DNA of 57,261 nucleotides from DATJSN01 sp035504095 (lineage in GTDB: Bacteria; Planctomycetota; Phycisphaerae; WQYP01). Positions 50,900 through 57,261 of this stretch are shown here, in pieces. Location: positions 1 through 57,261 of the forward strand of contig DATJSN010000035.1 of the NCBI GenBank assembly GCA_035504095.1. The letters run 5' to 3'. Both the position numbers and the translations under genes were made by a program. Position 1 is the first letter of the stretch; every line of letters starts with the position of its first letter. Under the pieces are notes generated by a model. The model did no database searches and had not been told where the DNA came from. It saw only the letters and a list, made by a program, of their open reading frames with translations.

Positions 50900-51015
50900 G
50901 TGACAATGATGCACATTTAGCCCATCACTGTCAATGGCCGCATTAGAGGTGACAGGATATAGGGCACAGGCCACAGTTTAAGGAAAAAGTAAAAAATAAA
51001 AAGGTAAAAGATCCT
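50900..51015. other. Short upstream region of guaB
   Basis: 116 bases with a purine-rich stretch (GAGGTGACAGGATATAGGGC). No strong promoter boxes recognised; the guaB ATG lacks an obvious Shine-Dalgarno. Confidence 0.25.
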
Positions 51016-51202
51016 TAGAGCAGTTCCACTCCAGCTATAGCGTCTGCGTCGCTTAAAGCGACCCTTCGGGTTGGCACAGACAGGGTCGTCCGCTGCGTCA
51101 TCGCTGAGCGACGGGGTTTTGCAAACCCGCCTTGTCGCTCTTCCTTGCGACCAACCCCGTCTACACCAACGCAGACGCCATATCTGGAGTAGAAATGCTC
51201 TA
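51016..51202 (+). repeat. MITE-like palindromic repeat, copy C (subfamily 1)
   Basis: 187 bp, TAGAGCAGTTCCACTCCAGC ... GGAGTAGAAATGCTCTA. Shares CGCTTAAAGCGACCCTTCGG and GGGGTTTTGCAAACCC variants with copy A (inverted), setting it apart from copies B and D. It lies between guaB and the exported protein gene. Confidence 0.88.
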
Positions 51203-51326
51203 GTGGCTCTTAGATGGTATCGGAAGAACTTTTAATACAGAACGCTGAAACGACGTTGGACAATTGCTTACACATTGCGCATCGTTAAACTACGATGTTG
51301 GTTATAGGCCAGAGGAGTAGGATGTT

Positions 51327-53195
51327 ATGAAGATTTGGCGATTTGCAGGGTCAACGGTACTTGCAGCGCTGGTTTGTTTTGCAGCGATACCCGCGGCCCG
51401 CGCCCAAACACCGGGCGCTTCTGCTTCGGCGCCGCTGGCGGGCTATGTTCCTTCCGGGGCCTTGGTTTATTTCGGCTGGGCCGGGCAACCGTCGGATTGG
51501 CCGGGGTATTCGGGGTCGCGATTTCAAACATTTCTAACCAACAGCCACCTCGGCGCATTAGTCCAGCCGATTTTTAACGGTTTTGTGCAGGCGCAGGCAC
51601 AGAATAACCCGCTCATGGGTTTGATTCTTGCCCAGGCCGTCAATGATGTAAACACGATTTTATCCCATCCTTTTGCTTTATACGTGATGCAGGTTGGGCC
51701 CGCGAGCGCCGGAGGAAAACCGATTCCCCGGATCGGGCTTATCATCGACGCCGGCGCTGATACATCCGGCATTTTGCAGATGATCAATATGGGAAAGACG
51801 GGTCCGGATCACATGATCGGCAGTGCCGGGAATATTGTTTACGACCTGATTAATCCGACTGCAGATATGGAAAGCCTTGCGAGCGGCAAATTCGACCATC
51901 TGGTTGCGCCGTTGTCCGGCGACGAACGATTTGATAGCGCGCTGGCCGACGGTCCGTCCCAGCCGGCTTATGCGCTTTATGTGAACCTGGCGGAGTTGCG
52001 CACGCAGGCCGCCGCAATGACGGCATCGCCGGACGTTCCACTCGGCATTCAGAGCTTTTACAAAACAGTTGATCCGTTCGCGCCTCTGGCGGCATACACG
52101 ACGCTGGGTTTCTCCGGCGGCCTGGTGAACGGCAATTCAGTCACCGCGGAATTTCTCGGCGGTTCGTACGCCGGCGGCAATGGCACCACCGATATCGAGC
52201 ACCTGCTGCACATTGTACCGGTTGACTCGCCTGACCTGGCGACATTTACGCTTGATCCCGGCGCCATGTACGACTGGGTGGAATTCATGGCTAATCAGGT
52301 CGGCGGAAATGAAGCGGATATGATCAACAGCTCCATCGAGCAGGCCAATTCCATGACCGGTCTGGACCTGAAAAACGATCTGCTGGCCTGTCTGGGGCCG
52401 CATTGGCTGTTTTATCATTCCAACACCATGCAGGAAGAAGGCTGGCGCGGCGACGTGCTGGTCAATCATTTGAACGATGCGGAAACGCTGGAGCAGAACC
52501 TGGAAATTGTCGGGCCGATGGTAGTGCTCGGCCTGAACGCCTATCTGCACCAATCCGGATACCAGGGGCCGCCGGGCAAACTTCATCAAATTAATATGGG
52601 AGGCGTCATTATCAACAGCGTCCAGACGCCTGACCTATCGCCATCCTGGATGATTTATGGGGGAGACTTTTATTTTGCGCTGTTTCCGATTCCGCTTGAG
52701 CAGGTTGTTCGCGTACACCATGGAGGGGAATCCATTCTCGATGCGCCGGGTTTTAAGAACATGTTGGCGCAAGTCGGGGCTCCGGCGGATTACGCCGGGG
52801 TTTCATATACCGATGCGCCCGATCTGGTATCTCAGGGTTATCTGTTTCTTCAGTCGCTGATACAGACGGCCCAGGCCGCGGGCGGACCGGCCACGGCCCT
52901 GGTTGTGATTCCATCGCTTACGAGCATTTTTCCCGGCCTTGATGAATTAAAGGCGATGCTTATTCCCTCCGGATCGGTAAGCTGGAACGATGCGAAGGGT
53001 TTACACACGCGCAGCATCAGCGCGTTTCCGGGCAGCTTTTTGCTTACGCCACAATCGTTTAGCGTGGAATTGAATTTGTTTAGTCCGGCAAACGCGGCGA
53101 TTATCAATGCGCTTTCGCGCGTGTATCTTCTGGTTGCGCCGCGCACCGTGACCACTACCGCCCCGGCGGCGCAAGCTTCCACTTCGCAACCATAA
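51327..53195 (+). CDS. Large exported protein of unknown function
   Basis: 622 residues. A signal peptide (~1-26, ending AARAQ) precedes an Ala/Ser/Pro linker and a long, mostly soluble region with regular alternation of hydrophobic segments and Gly/Pro turns: PLAGYVPSGALVYFGWAGQ near the start, VLGLNAYLHQSGYQGPPG, SWMIYGGDFYFALFPIPLEQ near 440, and SGSVSWNDAKGLHTRSIS near 550. The C-terminus is low-complexity Thr/Ala. It recalls the large 'DUF3352-like' periplasmic proteins, but this is uncertain. GGAG upstream of ATG. It converges with truD (9 nt apart). Confidence 0.6.
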   Translation: MKIWRFAGSTVLAALVCFAAIPAARAQTPGASASAPLAGYVPSGALVYFGWAGQPSDWPGYSGSRFQTFLTNSHLGALVQPIFNGFVQAQAQNNPLMGLILAQAVNDVNTILSHPFALYVMQVGPASAGGKPIPRIGLIIDAGADTSGILQMINMGKTGPDHMIGSAGNIVYDLINPTADMESLASGKFDHLVAPLSGDERFDSALADGPSQPAYALYVNLAELRTQAAAMTASPDVPLGIQSFYKTVDPFAPLAAYTTLGFSGGLVNGNSVTAEFLGGSYAGGNGTTDIEHLLHIVPVDSPDLATFTLDPGAMYDWVEFMANQVGGNEADMINSSIEQANSMTGLDLKNDLLACLGPHWLFYHSNTMQEEGWRGDVLVNHLNDAETLEQNLEIVGPMVVLGLNAYLHQSGYQGPPGKLHQINMGGVIINSVQTPDLSPSWMIYGGDFYFALFPIPLEQVVRVHHGGESILDAPGFKNMLAQVGAPADYAGVSYTDAPDLVSQGYLFLQSLIQTAQAAGGPATALVVIPSLTSIFPGLDELKAMLIPSGSVSWNDAKGLHTRSISAFPGSFLLTPQSFSVELNLFSPANAAIINALSRVYLLVAPRTVTTTAPAAQASTSQP

Positions 53196-53204
53196 GCGGC
53201 CACG

Positions 53205-54467
53205 CTAATCGGCCTGCACGTCGGTTTTCATGATTTCCGCGAGTAAAACGGTTGCGAATGAGCCCGGCGGCAGGCTAAAACCAACCTGAATAAACGGCCC
53301 GCGTTCGTCTGTACCCGCACCTAAATCCGGCTCTTTGGGGAAAAAGCGCATGGCGCGGCGCGACCCTTTGGCTTTTTCTGATCGCGGCAGACGGAAGGCT
53401 TCCGGATTCAGGCCGTGTTCGGAAAGCACGCTGGCCTCCATTGCCGCCGGCTCACCCTGCGGTTCGGTCATGCGATAACCGAACATGGGCCCGGAGGGGG
53501 AAATTTCTTTTGCGTCAGCGCGCGGCTGCTCGGTTTGGGCGTCCGCTTCAGTCGGGCCGACCAGAAAGACCGCTCCGTTTTCATGTATCCAGGCCAGATC
53601 GCCGGGGAGAATCTGTCCCAGACGGCTGAGCCTTTTTTCCAGCGTTTGGTTGAATAAATGCGCCTGCAGAGCGCTGATTAAAAGCCGTTTGAGCGTCGCG
53701 TCCACGGCGTGCAGCGCTTTTTCGTAATGGTCCGGTTTTTTGACCAGGATGCTCAGGGCGCGCCGCTCTTCGCGCAGATGTCCGGGCCAGTGCGCCAGCG
53801 CCAGGTCAAAATGTTTTTTCATGTAATGGCGCCGGGCCTGAAGCACCGAACCGTGATCGCGCTCGGGATCGGGATCGCCCAGCCAGCGATCCATGAATTC
53901 TTTGGCATCGCCGCGCAGCAGGACCAGGCCCAGCAGGTGATTGTCGCCGCGCATGCCGAACCGCTGCGGGCCGAAAAAATTAGGCACGCCGCTATTAATC
54001 AACCGGCGCAGAATTTCCTCAGCGCGGTGCAGCGAATCCGTCACCGATCCGCCATGGGCGACCCAGTCGTCATGCCGGATTTTGATGATAAAACGATTTC
54101 CCGCGAGGTGTCCGATTTTGATCTTGTTGCGGTGCCGCGTGATTTCGATGATCCGCGCGTTGGGCAACTCCAGGCCGCGCAGCCGATCGGAGGGCAGGCC
54201 GAAAATGGAAAACCTCTGCCGCGTCACGGCGCGGGCGTCTTTTAGCCCGGCGTAGCCGATGTCCATGGCTTTTACGCCCAGTGCCCGGGCCAGAGAATTT
54301 TTTATTTCCAGCGTGGTGGCGCCGGATTTTTCGATCAATATGTAGCAATGCTCGCCGACGCCGCCGGCTGGATAGAGAGGGATTTCTTCGACGATAAAAT
54401 CCGCGGGATGGTCCTTGATTCGCCCGCCGATGCCCGGAAGATCGCCGGTTAAATACGCACTACTCAT
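53205..54467 (-). CDS. truD: tRNA pseudouridine synthase D
   Basis: Makes pseudouridine 13 in tRNA(Glu). 420 residues. The catalytic aspartate is Asp77 in GYAGLKDARAVTRQRFSI. GNRFIIKIR near 125 is the conserved NRF motif. The C-terminal TruD domain has NFFGPQRFGMRGDNHLLG near 170 and IHENGAVFLVGP near 300. Length is within the family range, with a longer insertion (~305-330) rich in Glu/Ala. It stands alone and converges with the exported protein gene. Confidence 0.93.
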   Translation of the reverse strand: MSSAYLTGDLPGIGGRIKDHPADFIVEEIPLYPAGGVGEHCYILIEKSGATTLEIKNSLARALGVKAMDIGYAGLKDARAVTRQRFSIFGLPSDRLRGLELPNARIIEITRHRNKIKIGHLAGNRFIIKIRHDDWVAHGGSVTDSLHRAEEILRRLINSGVPNFFGPQRFGMRGDNHLLGLVLLRGDAKEFMDRWLGDPDPERDHGSVLQARRHYMKKHFDLALAHWPGHLREERRALSILVKKPDHYEKALHAVDATLKRLLISALQAHLFNQTLEKRLSRLGQILPGDLAWIHENGAVFLVGPTEADAQTEQPRADAKEISPSGPMFGYRMTEPQGEPAAMEASVLSEHGLNPEAFRLPRSEKAKGSRRAMRFFPKEPDLGAGTDERGPFIQVGFSLPPGSFATVLLAEIMKTDVQAD

Positions 54468-54517
54468 GAAAACCTTTTATCAGTTTTGGACGCGAGGCCG
54501 GCGCCGCGGTGCGGGGG

Positions 54518-55285
54518 TTACAAACTTCCCGCCTGCCGGAGCATGCCGCCGTCCATAAAGAATGTTGAACCCGTGCAATAGGAGGCTTCATTCGAGGCCA
54601 GCCAGGCGGCCAGCCCCGCGATTTCCTCGGGTTTACCCCAGCGGGAAAGCGGAATTTCCGCCAGAAGCTGCGCTTCGATTTGCGGGTTGGCTTCCACGTC
54701 TTTGTCGATGGGCGTAAAAATCGCGCCGGGGCCGATGTTGTTGACCGTGATCTGATGCGGCGCCAGTTCCACCGCGATGGTGCGCATCAGCATGCGCAGG
54801 CCGCCTTTGCTGGCGCAGTAAGGGGCATTGGTGAGCATGGGCAAATCTTCGTGCACGGATGAAATGTTGATGATACGCCCGCCGCGCTTCTGTTGGATCA
54901 TTTGCCGCGCAGAGACCTGCGAACAAACGAACGGCCCAATGAGATTGACGGCGAGGATTTTTTGGAATTGCTCCACGGGAAATTCCACAAACGGGTGCTT
55001 AAATTCGATTCCCGCGTTGTTGACCAGAATGTCGAGTCCGCCGAAGGTTTTTACCGCGGTGTCCACGAGAGTCTGCACCTGTTGCGGACTGGACACGTCC
55101 GCGTTGACGGCTGTTGCCCTGCCGCCGATGGCTTTTATTTTCCCCAGTGTTTCATCGGCGCTGCCCGGCTTGCCGACGTAGTCGATCACCACGGCAGCTC
55201 CTTCCTGTACGAATCGCAAAGCGATAGCCTGTCCGATTCCCGTGGCTGCTCCGGTAACAATGGCTGTTTTATTCTGCAGTTTCAT
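54518..55285 (-). CDS. Short-chain dehydrogenase/reductase (glucose 1-dehydrogenase-like)
   Basis: 255 residues, classical SDR. Cofactor loop TGAATGIGQ (11-19), NNAG (89-92), catalytic Ser143, Tyr156 and Lys160 (NISSVHEDLP, YCASKGG), and the PG motif NNIGPGAIFTPI. Asp36 in VVIDYVG suggests NAD(H) or mixed use, but this is not decisive. The sequence looks most like glucose/sugar 1-dehydrogenases, though SDRs of this size have many substrates. It stands alone, transcribed away from the HD-GYP gene. Confidence 0.88.
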   Translation of the reverse strand: MKLQNKTAIVTGAATGIGQAIALRFVQEGAAVVIDYVGKPGSADETLGKIKAIGGRATAVNADVSSPQQVQTLVDTAVKTFGGLDILVNNAGIEFKHPFVEFPVEQFQKILAVNLIGPFVCSQVSARQMIQQKRGGRIINISSVHEDLPMLTNAPYCASKGGLRMLMRTIAVELAPHQITVNNIGPGAIFTPIDKDVEANPQIEAQLLAEIPLSRWGKPEEIAGLAAWLASNEASYCTGSTFFMDGGMLRQAGSL

Positions 55286-55635
55286 AATTGTCCCATATAA
55301 ATTATGTCAACGTTTAGAGGCTCTTAACACCGCGGACTTTCAACCGCCGGTGCATTGGAGAATTCTACCCGATTTTTTGTTCGCGAAAAGTTATGTTCAC
55401 ATAGAAAAGGGGTGGATATGCCCCCTGTGAAAGCGCCGCTCCTCAGGCGGTCTTCTTGAATTTATGGGCTTTTTGGCAAAAACCGGCCGATATAACCAAT
55501 GATGGTAGCTGGAGGGACTACTGCGCTTTGGCGCAATGTTGTATAGTTGTAGTCGTAGCATCTCGGCCTCGGTGGGTTGTTATAAGAGGTCCCAGATGAC
55601 CTTTATGCCTAAGGGATTTCGGAGAGACGTTTCTT
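55286..55635. other. Intergenic region with a possible structured segment
   Basis: 350 bases between divergent genes. At 55396-55431 TTCACA/TGTGAA encloses GGGG/CCCC; CCGC-TCCTCAG-GCGG follows (55436-55450) and then TTTTT-GGC-AAAAA (55470-55482). Near 55312 TTTAGAGGCTCTTAAC resembles an end of the 280-bp element. No ORF with supporting signals. Confidence 0.35.
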
Positions 55636-55915
55636 AGAGCCTCTAACAAAATAAGATAGGGCCGCGACGCTGGGAATTTTGGTCCCAGACAAGGAGCTTC
55701 GACGATGCAAGTATTACAATACAATACAGCGAGGAGAAGCGACGCCGTATGGGGCCAAAAGGCACCGCGTCCCGAAGGGTTGGGCCGCAAATGGCCCATC
55801 TGCGGCGTTGTCGGCCCTCGATGTATCATCCTTCGGATACGGCTTCGGGCCTCCGCCTAGCATCTGGGCCATTTGCGGTCCAACGCGGCTCCTAGCTTAT
55901 TTTGTTAGAGGCTCT
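55636..55915. repeat. ~280-bp inverted-repeat element, copy 2
   Basis: Terminal arms AGAGCCTCTAACAAAATAAG (left) and CTTATTTTGTTAGAGGCTCT (right) are perfect inverted repeats over 20 bp. The interior has GCGAGGAGAAGCGACGCCG, CCCGAAGGGTTGGGCCGC and further palindromes, as in copy 1. The right end abuts the HD-GYP start codon; its AGAGG supplies the only Shine-Dalgarno-like sequence before that ATG. Confidence 0.85.
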
Positions 55916-55916
55916 C

Positions 55917-56936
55917 ATGCGTGTTCTGGTTGTCGACGGCGATCGAGTTGCACTCACCCTGATTCGTAATACGCTAACCAACGCCGGTTATGAAGTACTC
56001 ATCACGGATAATTGTGAAGAAGCTTTAAGCATCGTCAATCAGGGGCTTTGTCATCTTGTGGTGACCGACTGGGACGTCGACAAGCCGGATAGCGGTCTGC
56101 ATTTGTGCCAGTTCATACGCCGCGAGGAATTCTGGGGTTACGTTTATCTGATCCTGCTGACATCCCACAACGAACCGGCGGATCGTGTGCGCGGACTTAC
56201 CGCCGGCGCTGATGATTTTATCGGCAAGCCCTTCGACCCCGACGAACTTGTCGCCCGCGTGCGCAGCGGTGAACGCGTTCTGTCGATGGATACGCGCGAC
56301 GTGGCCATTTTTGCGATGGCCAAACTGGCCGAATCGCGCGATCCGGAGACCGGCATGCATCTGGAGCGTGTCCAGGGTTATTCGCGCCTGCTGGCGCAGG
56401 ACCTGGCGTGGTCGCCGCGTTTCCAGAGTTCTGTCACCGCCAATTTCATCCGCTGGATTTACCTGACCAGCCCGCTGCACGACATCGGCAAGGTCGCGAT
56501 TCCCGATTACGTTTTGCTCAAGCCAGGCCGGCTTACCGATCGCGAGTTCGCCCTGATGAAAACGCACACGACGCTGGGGGCCAATACGATTGATATTGCG
56601 CTGCGGAAATTTCCCGACGCCGAGTTTTTGCGCATCGCGCGCGAAATCACGGCTTCGCACCACGAACGCATTGACGGCACGGGATATCCCACGCAGGTTC
56701 GCGGAGAGGAGATTCCGCTGAGCGGGCGCATCGTCGCGGTCGCCGATGTATATGACGCGCTGACTTCCCGCAGGCTTTATAAGGATGCTTTCAGCCATGA
56801 AATCGCGCGTTCGATGATCGTCGCCGGCGGCGGTACGCAATTTGACCGCGACGTGGTTCAGGCGTTTTTGCGCAATGAAGACGCGTTTCAGGACATCCGC
56901 GACCGGTTCTCCGAAGCCCCGCCAGAGATTACTTAG
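55917..56936 (+). CDS. Response regulator with HD-GYP phosphodiesterase output domain
   Basis: 339 residues from ATG at 55917 (the frame opens at a TTG at 55902 inside the repeat). REC domain: acidic Asp7/Asp9, phosphoacceptor Asp51 in VVTDWDVD, Lys104 in GKPFDPDE. HD-GYP domain: HDIGKVAIPDYVL (His188-Asp189), HHERIDGTGYP (248-258), then IVAVADVYDALTS. This type cleaves cyclic di-GMP, linking a phosphorelay to motility or surface behaviour. No histidine kinase is adjacent. Ribosome-binding site and stop codon lie within flanking repeats, and the C-terminus (FSEAPPEIT) ends where the repeat begins. Confidence 0.92.
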   Translation: MRVLVVDGDRVALTLIRNTLTNAGYEVLITDNCEEALSIVNQGLCHLVVTDWDVDKPDSGLHLCQFIRREEFWGYVYLILLTSHNEPADRVRGLTAGADDFIGKPFDPDELVARVRSGERVLSMDTRDVAIFAMAKLAESRDPETGMHLERVQGYSRLLAQDLAWSPRFQSSVTANFIRWIYLTSPLHDIGKVAIPDYVLLKPGRLTDREFALMKTHTTLGANTIDIALRKFPDAEFLRIAREITASHHERIDGTGYPTQVRGEEIPLSGRIVAVADVYDALTSRRLYKDAFSHEIARSMIVAGGGTQFDRDVVQAFLRNEDAFQDIRDRFSEAPPEIT

Positions 56937-57121
56937 AGCAGTTCCACTCCAGCTATAGCGTCCGCGTCGCTTGAAGCGACCCTTACGAGTTGGCACAGAC
57001 GGGGTCGTACGCTGCGTCATCGCTGAGCGACGGGGTTTGGCAAACCCGCCTTGTCGCTCTTGCTTGCGGCCAATCCCGTCTACACCAACGCAGGCGCCAT
57101 ATCTGTAGTGGAAATGCTCCA
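56934..57121 (+). repeat. MITE-like palindromic repeat, copy D (subfamily 2)
   Basis: 188 bp, TAGAGCAGTTCCACTCCAGC ... GTAGTGGAAATGCTCCA; the last TA has become CA. Nearly identical to copy B. Its first three bases are the stop codon of the HD-GYP gene. Confidence 0.88.
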
Positions 57122-57261
57122 GCCACAGAGCGGCTGTGTTGTTTGTCAACAGGTTTTTGCGAGTTTGTCTTCCCATGGTTTCCCCGATTTTAAAATAGCG
57201 TTCAAGGTAATGAGTAGTTTCCGAAGGCAGGCGATCATCATGACCTTAAATACCTTGCCTT
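57122..57261. other. End of window, no feature
   Basis: 140 bases downstream of copy D; no ORF or hairpin supported. A gene beyond the window edge cannot be judged. Confidence 0.2.

Noticed and set aside
55390..55490. Cyclic-di-GMP riboswitch for the HD-GYP gene
   Set aside because: The expected conserved core of GEMM-type riboswitches is not seen, and the 280-bp element intervenes.

Overview
The window is a 57 kb chromosomal stretch of a moderately GC-rich Gram-negative-type bacterium. The best guess is a member of the Planctomycetota, probably Phycisphaerae-like. This rests on a PEP-CTERM exosortase substrate, many lipobox and signal-peptide proteins, an outer-membrane efflux and lipid-transport repertoire (MacAB/NodT, Mla), and hairpin repeats of a kind common in planctomycete intergenic DNA. 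No rRNA, tRNA, CRISPR array or intact insertion sequence was seen, and most of the content is ordinary housekeeping genes.

Layout. 1-0.5 kb: a small terminase-like gene emerging from a 187-bp repeat. 0.9-5.1 kb: 2-oxoglutarate dehydrogenase E1 and E2. 5.3-7.7 kb: an exported TPR-type protein. 7.9-12.9 kb: a complete tripartite efflux operon (adaptor, ABC ATPase, permease, outer-membrane factor). 13.4-20 kb, minus strand: a lipoprotein, gyrA, cdsA, a degenerate Fic protein, an OsmC-like protein and acpS. 20.4-23.6 kb: small orphan genes, a PEP-CTERM protein, a zinc-ribbon protein and a DUF3592 protein. 23.8-27.4 kb, minus: an Mla-type lipid transport operon (HEAT lipoprotein, STAS, MlaE, MlaF, MlaD), followed by proB. 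29-31.2 kb: DUF1275 and DUF4149 membrane proteins and nth. 31.3-32.3 kb: a Fic/XRE toxin-antitoxin pair. 32.4-34.9 kb: an MFS exporter and pyrD. 34.9-35.8 kb: a hicA gene with a MerR-HicB fusion antitoxin. 35.9-37.6 kb: ruvA-ruvB. 37.8-42 kb: membrane proteins and lipoproteins, a TerC-type transporter and a gluzincin-like lipoprotein. 42.3-43.6 kb: two paralogous secreted Gly-rich proteins. 43.8-46.8 kb: tyrA, an ArsB/SLC13-like transporter and an AsmA-like protein. 47.3-49.4 kb: small exported proteins and a repeat-rich non-coding tract. 49.4-57 kb: guaB, a large exported protein, truD, an SDR oxidoreductase and a REC-HD-GYP response regulator.

The most unusual material is non-coding. There are four copies of a 187-188-bp palindromic MITE-like element in two subfamilies, with probable TA target duplications. 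A second, ~280-bp inverted-repeat element has two full copies, one miniature derivative and one decayed remnant. A pair of 160-bp intergenic elements carries stems that differ between copies by compensatory base-pair changes. Modular, word-like intergenic repeats occur at several sites. The mobile repeats have shaped genes: one element end appears to give the HD-GYP gene its ribosome-binding site, and another gives it its stop codon.

The most unusual proteins are a Fic-family protein that has lost both its catalytic histidine and its inhibitory glutamate, a MerR-HicB fusion antitoxin, and a GyrA with Met and Pro at the two classical quinolone-contact positions. All functional calls are from reading sequence motifs; nothing was searched against a database.
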